From: GCA-020356105 sp964347475
GTDB taxonomy: Bacteria; Pseudomonadota; Alphaproteobacteria; UBA8366; JADFVY01
Reading direction: 5' to 3'
Length of the DNA stretch: 64,000 nt
NCBI GenBank assembly: GCA_964347475.1
Contig: CAYFYY010000004.1
Coordinates: 1 to 64,000, forward strand
Shown here: positions 26,794 through 34,604 of the stretch, in pieces
How positions within the stretch are numbered: position 1 is the stretch's first letter
Layout: each line of letters opens with the position of its first letter
Program-made: the position numbers and the translations under genes
The notes under the pieces: generated by a model
What the model saw: only the letters and a program-made list of their open reading frames with translations
Databases searched by the model: none
Told to the model about the DNA's origin: nothing

Positions 26794-27741
26794 TCAGAGT
26801 GCAAGCGCCGCGCCGTCACGCAGAACGGCGAGCGCTTCCGCCGTGTAACCGCCCTCCTCCTCGTGAAGCACGAGGCCCGCCGCGACGCGCATCGGGGTCC
26901 GCACGCCGGGCCGCGCGCGCACCAGCACGCGCTTGGCCTCACGGCCGGCCTTGGGCCACAGCGGAAACACCACGACTCCGCCGGCTCGTTCGTGCAGCAG
27001 CGCCAGCAGCTCGTCGAGTCGGTCGGCGCGGTGGATGAGGGTTATGCCGCCTTTCGGCCGAGCCATTCGCAGCGCGAAGTCGACCCAGTCGGCGAGCCTG
27101 GCCTCGCCCTCGACGTGCGCCATCGCCTTCGCTTTGCCGGGCGGTGGATCGGCCCGGTCCGCCGGAAGGTGGGGCGGATTGGCGATCACATGGTCCCAGG
27201 CGCCGGAGGCAAGGTCCGGGGTTGGCCGGAGGATATCGCCGGTGACGATCGACACGCGGTCACCCATGTCATTTAACGCAACGTTGTCGCGGGCCAGGCT
27301 GGCCAGTTCCGCCTGCATTTCCAAACCGGCCACCCTCGCGCCCGGAACCCGTCGCGCGAAACAGAGCGCAGCCGCGCCCACACCGGTGCCGGCATCGAGC
27401 AGCGAGCCGGTTGCAGCGGCCGGCACCGCGGCTGCCAGCAGCACTGGATCGATGGCGACGCGATAGCCCTGCGCCGGCTGGCGTAACCGGACCTTTCCGC
27501 CGAGCAGCGCGTCGTAGGCGTCGCCCTCCGCGCCGTCCCACTCGCCGGCTTCGGTCAGCAGCCGGCGGGCCGCCTCGTAATCCTCATCGGCGACCATCAG
27601 GCGTCGCGGGATGGCCGAGATCGAGCCTTCCGCGAAACTCATGTGAGTGTCCAGCACCACGGCCTCGATGTTTTCGCCCGCCAGCAGCGCCGCAAGCCAC
27701 GAAATCCGCACATGGTTGCCGGTTCGCAACAATTCCCTCAT
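26794..27741 (-). CDS. Fusion of DUF2007 and TrmN6-type N6-adenine methyltransferase
   Basis: This 315-residue protein joins two domains usually encoded separately. Residues 1-70 (MRELLRTGNHVRISWLAALL, LMVADEDYEAARRLL) are a DUF2007 domain, a small ferredoxin-like signal-transducing fold. From about residue 80 comes a SAM methyltransferase: LLDAGTGVGAAAL is the SAM loop and IANPPHLPAD the NPP(H/Y) catalytic motif of TrmN6/YfiC enzymes, which methylate A37 of tRNA-Val. There is no stop between the domains, so the fusion is real in this sequence. The ATG at 27741 is chosen; a GTG at 27771 is possible. It is divergent from the prenyl synthase gene. Confidence 0.85.
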   Translation of the reverse strand: MRELLRTGNHVRISWLAALLAGENIEAVVLDTHMSFAEGSISAIPRRLMVADEDYEAARRLLTEAGEWDGAEGDAYDALLGGKVRLRQPAQGYRVAIDPVLLAAAVPAAATGSLLDAGTGVGAAALCFARRVPGARVAGLEMQAELASLARDNVALNDMGDRVSIVTGDILRPTPDLASGAWDHVIANPPHLPADRADPPPGKAKAMAHVEGEARLADWVDFALRMARPKGGITLIHRADRLDELLALLHERAGGVVVFPLWPKAGREAKRVLVRARPGVRTPMRVAAGLVLHEEEGGYTAEALAVLRDGAALAL

Positions 27742-27841
27742 TTTCGCCACACGGTGCGCTTTTTGGTCCACTTGACCATGGGTTGGGTTAAACTATGCTC
27801 GCTGCTATTCTGCAAGCCCTGCTGGGGAAAGGGGAATCATT

Positions 27842-28885
27842 TTGGCTGTCGTCAGCGCCGAGACGAAAGGTCGCGCGGACGTGTCCGCGCAGTCCGCGAC
27901 GGACACCAAGCCGTCGCTGGACGCATTGCACGGTCTCGTCGCGAATGACTTGGCGGCCGTCAACCAGCTGATCATCGACAATATGCAGAGCCCGGTGGCG
28001 CTGATCCCGCAACTCGCCGGCCACATCGTCGCAGCCGGGGGAAAGCGGCTGCGCCCGATGGTGACACTGGCAGCGGCCAGGCTTTGCGGCTACGAGGGCC
28101 AGCGGCAGCAGGCGCTCGCCGCCTGTGTCGAGTTCATTCATACCGCAACCTTGCTGCACGACGACGTGGTCGACGAGTCGCTGCTGCGGCGCGGCCGGGA
28201 CTCGGCGAATGCGGTCTGGGGTAACCAGGCGTCGGTCCTGGTTGGTGACTTCCTGTTTTCGCGGGCCTTCCAGCTGATGGTCGCGGATGGCTCGCTGGAG
28301 GTGCTGCGGATCCTCTCCAACGCCTCCGCGGTGATCGCCGAGGGCGAGGTGCTGCAACTGGTCACCACCAACGACACGGCGACGGACGAGGACGCCTATC
28401 TCGAGGTGATCCGCTGCAAGACCGCGACCCTGTTCGCCGCGGCGGCGGAGATCGGCGCCGTCGTCGCGGACAGGCCGGCCTCCGAGCAGCGGGCCCTCGC
28501 CGAATTTGGGATGAACCTCGGCATCGCTTTCCAGCTGATCGACGATGTCCTGGATTACTCGGCGCTCCAGGCGAAGCTGGGCAAGACGGTGGGCGACGAC
28601 TTCCGTGAAGGCAAGATGAGCCTGCCCGTGGTGTTGGCCTTCGACCGCGGCGACGCCGAGGAGCGCCGCTTCTGGACCCGTACCCTGGAGCGCATGGAAC
28701 AGGACGAACGGGATCTCGGCCATGCCATCGCATTGCTGCACCGTCATGGCGCTCTGGACGAGACCGCGGCCCGGGCCCGCCACTATGCGGAAAAGGCCAA
28801 ACGGTCGCTTGTGCTCTTTCCGGCGAGCCCGGTTCGCGAGGCGATGATGCAGGCTGTCGACTTCGCGGTTGACAGGGCCTACTGA
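27842..28885 (+). CDS. ispB: Long-chain polyprenyl diphosphate synthase
   Basis: The 347-residue product is a trans-prenyltransferase with both aspartate-rich motifs: LLHDDVVDESLLRRG and QLIDDVLDYS. The family makes the C40-C50 side chain of ubiquinone from IPP and an allylic starter. A TTG start at 27842 is favoured because AAAGGGG lies just upstream and no ATG fits. The first 25 residues are variable. It converges on the DUF924 gene, with 21 bases between their ends. Chain length cannot be determined from sequence here. Confidence 0.9.
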   Translation: MAVVSAETKGRADVSAQSATDTKPSLDALHGLVANDLAAVNQLIIDNMQSPVALIPQLAGHIVAAGGKRLRPMVTLAAARLCGYEGQRQQALAACVEFIHTATLLHDDVVDESLLRRGRDSANAVWGNQASVLVGDFLFSRAFQLMVADGSLEVLRILSNASAVIAEGEVLQLVTTNDTATDEDAYLEVIRCKTATLFAAAAEIGAVVADRPASEQRALAEFGMNLGIAFQLIDDVLDYSALQAKLGKTVGDDFREGKMSLPVVLAFDRGDAEERRFWTRTLERMEQDERDLGHAIALLHRHGALDETAARARHYAEKAKRSLVLFPASPVREAMMQAVDFAVDRAY

Positions 28886-28906
28886 CAGCGCGGTCGATCC
28901 CGGAGA

Positions 28907-29470
28907 TCAGAAGGACGAGTCCGGCTGATTGAGAAACTCCGCCTCATCAGGCGTCGTCGTGCGTCCGAGGACGTCGTTTCGGTGCGGGAACCGCCCGAAG
29001 CGGTCGATGATCCGCTTGTGGGCCTCCGCCCATTTCACCAGCTCGGTGTCGCCGGTGGCCGCATAGAGCGCGACCGACAGGGCCTGGTCGGCGGGATCCT
29101 CGCTATGCTGCAGCGGCATATAGAGAAACTGCCGTTCCCGCACCGAAAGCCCCACGTCGAACTTCCTGTCCAGCGCGTAGCGCAGGACCGTGCGTGCGGC
29201 CGCATCGGTGGCGAACGCGCGGGCGTCGCCGCGAAACATGTTGCGCGGAAACTGATCGAGCACGATGACCAGCGCAACGCAGCCGGCCGGCGTCTGGCGC
29301 CACCCGTCGAGCGCGCCCGCGGCGGCCCGCCGGTACAATCCGGCAAAACGCGTGCGTACCGTCGCGTCGAACGCGGCGTCCCTCTTGAACCACCGTTCCA
29401 GCAACGTCTCTGTGAACCAGAAGTCGAGCACCGCGCGCGCCTCGGCCGGAACCTCTGTGCTCAACGCCAT
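28907..29470 (-). CDS. DUF924 family protein
   Basis: This 187-residue soluble helical protein matches DUF924: VLDFWFTETLLERWFKRDAAFD near the start, then VLDQFPRNMFRGDARAFATD and YMPLQHSED. The last segments are the strongest family marks. Its biochemical role is unknown; the fold is TPR-like. The ATG at 29470 is chosen. The frame continues upstream through the tRNA gene, which cannot be coding. It is divergent from tRNA-Pro, with 53 bases between. Confidence 0.88.
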   Translation of the reverse strand: MALSTEVPAEARAVLDFWFTETLLERWFKRDAAFDATVRTRFAGLYRRAAAGALDGWRQTPAGCVALVIVLDQFPRNMFRGDARAFATDAAARTVLRYALDRKFDVGLSVRERQFLYMPLQHSEDPADQALSVALYAATGDTELVKWAEAHKRIIDRFGRFPHRNDVLGRTTTPDEAEFLNQPDSSF

Positions 29471-29523
29471 CCCTCGGCCCTTGCTCTCGCCCGTTCCAGA
29501 GGTTATATAGCGGGCCTTCCCGC

Positions 29524-29600
29524 CGGAGTGTAGCTCAGCCTGGTAGAGCACCGTCTTCGGGAGGCGGGGGCCGGTGGTTCGAATCCACTCACTCCGACCA
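29524..29600 (+). tRNA. tRNA-Pro (anticodon CGG)
   Basis: A full cloverleaf is visible. The acceptor stem CGGAGTG pairs with CACTCCG, the D-arm is TAGCTCAGCCTGGTAGAGCA, and the anticodon stem CCGTC/GGCGG encloses the loop TTCGGGA, giving anticodon CGG (reads CCG). The T-loop is GGTTCGAATCC. The terminal CCA is encoded at 29598-29600. It is followed directly by a strong terminator. Confidence 0.95.
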
Positions 29601-29604
29601 AAAG

Positions 29605-29630
29605 AACCCCCCGGGAAACCGGGGGGTTTT
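29605..29630 (+). terminator. Rho-independent terminator of tRNA-Pro
   Basis: A perfect ten-base-pair stem (AACCCCCCGG with CCGGGGGGTT) closes a GAAA loop and is followed by a T-run at 29627-29630. It starts five bases after the tRNA CCA end. Confidence 0.92.
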
Positions 29631-30099
29631 CGCGTTGCACCAGGGCGATGGGTTCCCGTGCCGCGCCCGAAGGATCTGCATGTGGTCCACAGTGTCGCAG
29701 CAAGCGACGCATCGATGGCATCGCAGTTTCGAACGCCACTCCCTTGGTATTGTCGCGACCAAGTTTGGGGGCGCCGTGGGCCGACCCGGCTGATACGCAA
29801 TGCCGGCATGTTCGGTGGCCGGCCGCGAACGGCCTGTCGCCTGGCCCGTCGTCGGTCCCGCCGCATCGGAAGTCGCCCAGCTTCGGGTTGTGGAGCGCGC
29901 GTAATTCGCTGCGGCAAAACATACTCTCTTTACGCTTCCTTTACCCAACAGTGGAATGGTTGACGAGTGCCCCATGACTTCGTTCGCGCATTCGTAGAGT
30001 AGGATTACGCCACGGCCTGCGCATCGGGGACATCCATACTCTCGTATTTGTGCACCGATACGGGCCAGCTGCATCATCCAAGTCAGGCACGGCCGATCC
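29631..30099. other. Gene-free interval before the response-regulator operon
   Basis: These 469 bases contain no frame I can support and no second tRNA. GC is lower towards the right end (CATACTCTCTTTACGCTTCCTTTACCC near 29920-29945), as expected of a promoter region, but no confident -35/-10 pair or operator was found. The promoter of the 30100-37724 operon should lie here. Confidence 0.5.
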
Positions 30100-30492
30100 A
30101 TGAGCGACAAGACTTCTTCGATCCTGATCATAGATGACGACGAACTGCTGATCACGCTGCTGGAGCACAAGCTCGGTCAGCGTGGGCTGTCGGTGACGAG
30201 CGCCAACGACGGACAGGACGGCCTCTTGGCGGCCATCGAAGAACAGCCCGATCTGGTGGTACTCGACGTCATGATGCCGACCATGGACGGCTTCGAAGTG
30301 CTGCGCCGCATGAAGGAACACGAGCGCACCCAGGATATTCCGGTCATCATGCTGAGCGCCAAGCGTCTCGAGGACGACGTGGTGAACGGACTGAACCTCG
30401 GCGCCGCCGACTATCTCGTCAAGCCGTTCATGCCCGAGGAACTGCTGGTCAAGATCCAGAGGCTGCTGAGAGAAAAATGGATGCCCGCCTGA
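30100..30492 (+). CDS. Single-domain response regulator
   Basis: The 130-residue protein is a stand-alone receiver domain. It has the acidic pocket D12-D14, phosphoacceptor D56 (VVLDVMMP), S86 (IMLSAK) and K108 (LVKPF), so it should be phosphorylatable. No output domain follows, so it probably acts by protein contact, like CheY. Its last 16 bases overlap the next gene, which implies translational coupling to the outer-membrane barrel. The likely phosphate source is the hybrid kinase with an Hpt domain at the end of the same operon. Confidence 0.93.
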   Translation: MSDKTSSILIIDDDELLITLLEHKLGQRGLSVTSANDGQDGLLAAIEEQPDLVVLDVMMPTMDGFEVLRRMKEHERTQDIPVIMLSAKRLEDDVVNGLNLGAADYLVKPFMPEELLVKIQRLLREKWMPA

Positions 30493-31784
30493 CGCCCTGC
30501 GGCGGACGGCGTGGTTCGCTGCTCTGCGGGATTCTCTCGTTCGTCCTGTGGGCCGCACTCGCGGCGCCCGCCTCGGGCAGCGAATTCCAACGCGCGTACG
30601 AAGAGGCGGTCCAGGCCCAGCAGCGGGGCGATCTCGCAACAGCCGCGGTGAAGTTCGAAACGGCAAGCAGGATCGCCCCCGCAAGTGTCGACGTCCTGGT
30701 GCGGCTGGCCCTGGTCCGCGGGCAGCTGCGCGAATTCGACCGTGCGCTGTCGACCATTGACCGGGGTCTTCGCATCGCACCACGGAACACCGATCTGCGG
30801 CTGGCCCGTGCCAGAATCTTGGGCTGGGCCGGCCGGAATGGAGAGGCAATGCAGACGGTGGAAGCGGTCATCACTGAGCAGCCGCAGAACGCGGAGGCAC
30901 GCGCGATCAAAGGGCGCATCGCGTTCTACGAGGGCCGGCTCGATGCGGCCGATGCCAGTTTCGCGATAGCGCTCAAGCTCGAGCCGGGCAATGCCGAAGC
31001 CGCAGCCGGACGGGCCGAAGTTGCCCGCGCCCGGCAGGGAGCTACGCGCGCGCATCCAGCCGGGGCGGCGACCGGCACCCCGCGGTGGCGCATCGATGTC
31101 GGTTATCTGCACAGCCGGTTCTCCCGCGTGAACCTGGAAAACTGGCGCGAAGGGTTCATTCGTGTCGAGCATCGCTGGCCCAGCCGAACGGCGCTCAGCC
31201 TGCGCGTCGATACCAGCAATCGTTTCGGTTCGACGGAGACCGCCGTCGGTGCTGGCATCACGCAGCACTTCGGTGACGCCTTTACCGCCTATGCCGAGGG
31301 CTCGGTATCACCAGCGGCCGACTTCCTGCCGCGATGGACGGCTTTGGCGGGGGGGCGGCTGCGGGTTGCCGAAGGCGGCGGGCCGGTCGGGCCACTGCTG
31401 CTGGGCGCAGACCTCCGTCACAAAAGCTATGCGACAGGGGACATAGAGAATTTGGATCCGGGACTCGAGCTGTACGGATTCGATGGCAGGGTCTGGCTGA
31501 CGGGCAGATGGATCAACGCGTTCGACCGTGAGGCCGATGCGCGCCTCGCCGGCTGGTTCGCCCGTCTCGACTGGCAGCTGGCTGCGCCATTCCGGGTGTT
31601 CGCAGGATTCAGCGACGCGCCGGAAACAGAGGCGGGCATCACGGTCGACACGCAGAGCACGTTCGGCGGCCTGGCATTCGACGTCACTCAAAGCGTCCGC
31701 CTGAATGCCAGCGCTGCACGCGAAGATCGTGAAAATTCATACATTCGCAATGTCTTTGGTGTGTCATTGACGCTGCATTTCTGA
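30477..31784 (+). CDS. TPR protein with YaiO-type outer-membrane beta-barrel
   Basis: The 435-residue protein has a signal peptide (ending APASGSEFQ), then about four tetratricopeptide repeats over residues 35-180 (FQRAYEEAVQAQQRGDLATA, LRIAPRNTDLRLARARILGW, LKLEPGNAEA). From about residue 200 a C-terminal barrel shows alternating-hydrophobicity strands of the YaiO type and ends in Phe (SLTLHF), the usual outer-membrane insertion signal. TPR-plus-barrel proteins such as PgaA and NfrA export exopolysaccharide or serve as envelope receptors. Overlap with the receiver gene and the nearby glycosyltransferase support an export role. Confidence 0.85.
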   Translation: MDARLTPCGGRRGSLLCGILSFVLWAALAAPASGSEFQRAYEEAVQAQQRGDLATAAVKFETASRIAPASVDVLVRLALVRGQLREFDRALSTIDRGLRIAPRNTDLRLARARILGWAGRNGEAMQTVEAVITEQPQNAEARAIKGRIAFYEGRLDAADASFAIALKLEPGNAEAAAGRAEVARARQGATRAHPAGAATGTPRWRIDVGYLHSRFSRVNLENWREGFIRVEHRWPSRTALSLRVDTSNRFGSTETAVGAGITQHFGDAFTAYAEGSVSPAADFLPRWTALAGGRLRVAEGGGPVGPLLLGADLRHKSYATGDIENLDPGLELYGFDGRVWLTGRWINAFDREADARLAGWFARLDWQLAAPFRVFAGFSDAPETEAGITVDTQSTFGGLAFDVTQSVRLNASAAREDRENSYIRNVFGVSLTLHF

Positions 31785-31824
31785 CGGCAATGTGGCGACT
31801 GCGATTTGTCGAAAGGGTCCGGCA

Positions 31825-32946
31825 ATGACACTCCTGGCAACAATCTGGTGGGTCTCCGCCGTGCTGATGGCGGTCCCGCTGGTTATGCTGGGGATATTGG
31901 TTCTTCGACGCCTGTATCAGGAACGCGCCGGTCGACGATTGGCGGAGCGCAAGAAGGCGTTGACGCTCTTGGCGATGATCTATCTGGAAGCGCCTGTCGA
32001 CGACACACGAATCCGGGAAATCTGCGGTGACTTCAATCTGACTTTGCTGCACAAGATTGCGAGCGCGCTGGTTCAGGGAAGGCCTAGTAAAGCCCAGCTG
32101 CGCATCGACCTCCGCCTGCTCCGCGACATCATTCAGGACCTTCTGGGGTCGGTTCGCGGGGAAACCCGGGAACGGCTCGTCAATTTGCTGCGCACCACGT
32201 TGGCGCGACAGTTCTGCCTGGCCGATCTGCGCAATCGCCGCGTCAACACGCGGATCAGCGCGATCGAGACGCTATCGCTTATCCCCGATCCGGAAGTCAT
32301 CGACGCACTCCGCGACATGCTGGATGATCCGGAACCCGATGTTCGCCTCGCCGCGGCACGCAGCCTGGTCACTCTCGGGCCGAATCTGACACTGGATGAC
32401 CTCGTCGGAAAGCTGGATATCGGCGGCACGATCCGCTCGCGGTCGCTTCGCGACATCTTCCGCATTTTCGCGTCCTACAACGCCGCGGACCTGATGCTCC
32501 TGCTGGACCGCAATCCGCCGGACCTGACCGCCGCACTCGCCATCTATGGCCTCGGGACGGCGCAGGATTACGATGCCGTCTCAGTGATCGCCAGCTGCGC
32601 CAGCTGGCCATCGATCGATGTTCGCGCCGAAGCCATGCGCGCCCTCGCCGCAATTGGCCATCCTGGCGCGGAGCCGGCGGTCCTGCAGGGGTTGCACGAC
32701 GACGCCTGGGAGGTGCGCACCGAGGCCGCGATCTGCGCCGGACGCATTCCGCTGCCCAATGCCGTACCGCTTCTGCGCGAGCGGCTCGAGGATATCGAAT
32801 GGTGGCCCCGCTTCCGCGCCGCCGAGGCCTTGCGCTCGATTGGAGATGCGGGCCGGCGGGCGCTGGAGGCCGCCCGGCTGGGGAGCGGACGATCCGCCAG
32901 CATTGCCGACATGATCCTGGCCGAGGAGAGGGCCGCGGCGGCATGA
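31825..32946 (+). CDS. Membrane-anchored HEAT-repeat protein
   Basis: The 373-residue protein begins with one membrane span (LATIWWVSAVLMAVPLVMLGILVL) and a basic stretch. The rest is a helical solenoid with HEAT-like repeats: NTRISAIETLSLIPDPEVIDALRDML, EPDVRLAAARSLVTLG, DVRAEAMRALAAIGHPGAEPAV and WEVRTEAAICAGRI. HEAT arrays bind proteins. Its stop overlaps the glycosyltransferase start in an ATGA, so the two are probably made in fixed ratio and interact at the inner membrane. The start at 31825 is chosen over 31792 because GAAAGGG precedes it and the span then starts at once. Confidence 0.85.
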   Translation: MTLLATIWWVSAVLMAVPLVMLGILVLRRLYQERAGRRLAERKKALTLLAMIYLEAPVDDTRIREICGDFNLTLLHKIASALVQGRPSKAQLRIDLRLLRDIIQDLLGSVRGETRERLVNLLRTTLARQFCLADLRNRRVNTRISAIETLSLIPDPEVIDALRDMLDDPEPDVRLAAARSLVTLGPNLTLDDLVGKLDIGGTIRSRSLRDIFRIFASYNAADLMLLLDRNPPDLTAALAIYGLGTAQDYDAVSVIASCASWPSIDVRAEAMRALAAIGHPGAEPAVLQGLHDDAWEVRTEAAICAGRIPLPNAVPLLRERLEDIEWWPRFRAAEALRSIGDAGRRALEAARLGSGRSASIADMILAEERAAAA

Positions 32947-34397
32947 ATGTCGACGATCTCCTCGCCAACGATGCGCTGTCGTCGTATCTCGCGGCGACGG
33001 CATGGTGGGCCAGTGTCATCATCCTTTGCACGATGTTGCTGCAGAATCTGCTCTACATGCTGCAGCTGTTGCTTGCATTCAAGGTCTTGCGGCGTTGGCG
33101 CTTCGTTCCCAATGCCGTTCGCGCGTGGCGCCAGCTGAGCGACACGTCGTTGCCGATTTCCCTGCTGGTCCCCGCCTACAACGAGGAAGCCACGGTCGTG
33201 GCCAACGTGCGATCGATGTTGGCACTGCATTATCCGCGGTTCGAAATCATTGTGATCAACGACGGCTCCAACGATGCCACACTGCAGACATTGATCGACA
33301 ATTACGATTTGCGGCCCATCATCCGGGTTTACGAGGAAGAAGTGCCGCACCGCCCCATCAAGGGGCTCTACGGCTCATCGAGTTACCCCAACCTCATCGT
33401 TGTGGACAAGGAGAACGGTGGCAAGGCCGACGCCCTCAACGCCGGCATCAACCTTTGCCGGCTGCCGATGTTCTGTGTCGTTGATGCCGACTCGATCCTG
33501 GAGGCGGATTCGCTGCTGCGAGCGGTGCAGCCGTTCTCCGAGGATCCGGACCGCGTTATCGCGGTAGGGGGAACAATTCGACTTGCCAATGGCAGCGGCG
33601 TGCACGGCGGCCGCGTGGTTTCGGTGGGGCTCCCCACCAAGCTGCTGCCGTTGTTCCAGATCGTCGAATACCTCCGTGCGTTTCTCATGGCACGCTTGGC
33701 GTGGAGCGAATTCAATGCACTGATGCTGATTTCCGGCGCATTCGGAATCTTCAAGCGCAGTGCGGTAGTGGCCGCGGGCGGTTATTCGCACGGCACCGTT
33801 GGCGAGGATATGGAGATCATCGTCAAGCTGCACCGCTACATGCGCGAAAAGGGCGAGGACTACGTCATTCGCTTCGTACCCGATCCAGTGTGCTGGACGG
33901 AGGCGCCGGAGACCTTGCGCGTCCTGGGCCTCCAGCGCAAACGTTGGCAGCGCGGGGCGCTCGAAACGTTCTTCAAGCACATCCGCATGCTTTTCAATCC
34001 CCGCTACGGCGTAGTCGGCATGGTAGGATTCCCGTACATCCTCTTGCTCGATGTGATCGGGCCTCCGGTCGAATTGCTCGGATATTTCCTGATTCCGGTG
34101 TTGTGGTATTTCGGCTTCCTCAGTCCGGAATTCTTCGCCGCGTTTCTGGCAATGACCTTCGCATGGGGTGTGACCATCAGCGTCGGCACGCTGGTGCTGG
34201 AAGAAATGGAGCTGAAACGTTTCCCGAAGACGCGACATCTGGTGTTGCTCGGATTCATCGCCGTTCTGGAAAATTTCGGATACCGCCAGATAAACAATTT
34301 TTTCCGGGTCGCCGGGTACTGGCAGTACCTGTGCGGCAACAAGGAATGGGGCCGGATGACCCGTGCCGGCTTCCAGCAGGCGCACACGAAGGAATGA
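32943..34397 (+). CDS. Processive family-2 glycosyltransferase (PgaC/HmsR-like)
   Basis: The 484-residue membrane enzyme has one or two N-terminal spans, a GT-A catalytic domain and three or four C-terminal spans. Catalytic motifs are clear: INDGSND near residue 106, VVDADS near 180, the general-base GEDME (D289) and QRKRW (331-335), the QxxRW signature of processive beta-glycan synthases such as cellulose, hyaluronan and poly-GlcNAc synthases. It should polymerise a nucleotide-sugar and feed the chain through its own channel. With the TPR barrel gene it would form a synthesis-to-export path. No deacetylase of the PgaB kind is present, so the polymer may not be poly-GlcNAc. Confidence 0.92.
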   Translation: MNVDDLLANDALSSYLAATAWWASVIILCTMLLQNLLYMLQLLLAFKVLRRWRFVPNAVRAWRQLSDTSLPISLLVPAYNEEATVVANVRSMLALHYPRFEIIVINDGSNDATLQTLIDNYDLRPIIRVYEEEVPHRPIKGLYGSSSYPNLIVVDKENGGKADALNAGINLCRLPMFCVVDADSILEADSLLRAVQPFSEDPDRVIAVGGTIRLANGSGVHGGRVVSVGLPTKLLPLFQIVEYLRAFLMARLAWSEFNALMLISGAFGIFKRSAVVAAGGYSHGTVGEDMEIIVKLHRYMREKGEDYVIRFVPDPVCWTEAPETLRVLGLQRKRWQRGALETFFKHIRMLFNPRYGVVGMVGFPYILLLDVIGPPVELLGYFLIPVLWYFGFLSPEFFAAFLAMTFAWGVTISVGTLVLEEMELKRFPKTRHLVLLGFIAVLENFGYRQINNFFRVAGYWQYLCGNKEWGRMTRAGFQQAHTKE

Positions 34398-34401
34398 TGT
34401 G

Positions 34402-34596
34402 ATGCCGCGCTACGTGCACTGTTGGCCAGATCCGGCTCGCAAGGCCGCGGGGTCGGCTCGGTGGCCGCGCGGGAAGGTCGGGCGCTCGCTTCGCGACGTT
34501 GTCGATCGGACGCATCGGCCGGGCTCCGACCTGCCGATGCTGAGCATGAAAGCTGGCGCGTTGTGCCGCCTGGGACAGCTACGTGCGAAGGAGTGA
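34402..34596 (+). CDS. Possible small basic protein between glycosyltransferase and kinase
   Basis: A 64-residue frame (MPRYVHCWPDPARKAAGSAR...) starts four bases after the glycosyltransferase stop, with AAGGA eight bases before its ATG. It ends just before the hybrid kinase start. The product is Arg/Lys-rich with two Cys and no membrane span. Placement and ribosome-binding site look like a genuine operon member, but composition resembles chance GC-rich coding. Confidence 0.4.
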   Translation: MPRYVHCWPDPARKAAGSARWPRGKVGRSLRDVVDRTHRPGSDLPMLSMKAGALCRLGQLRAKE

Positions 34597-34604
34597 CGGC
34601 GGCC

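Noticed and set aside
29471..29917. Upstream extension of the DUF924 frame
   Set aside because: It passes through tRNA-Pro and its terminator; the DUF924 domain starts at 29470.
29631..30099. Integration hot spot downstream of tRNA-Pro
   Set aside because: No integrase, no repeat of the tRNA 3' end and no prophage-like genes follow within the window.
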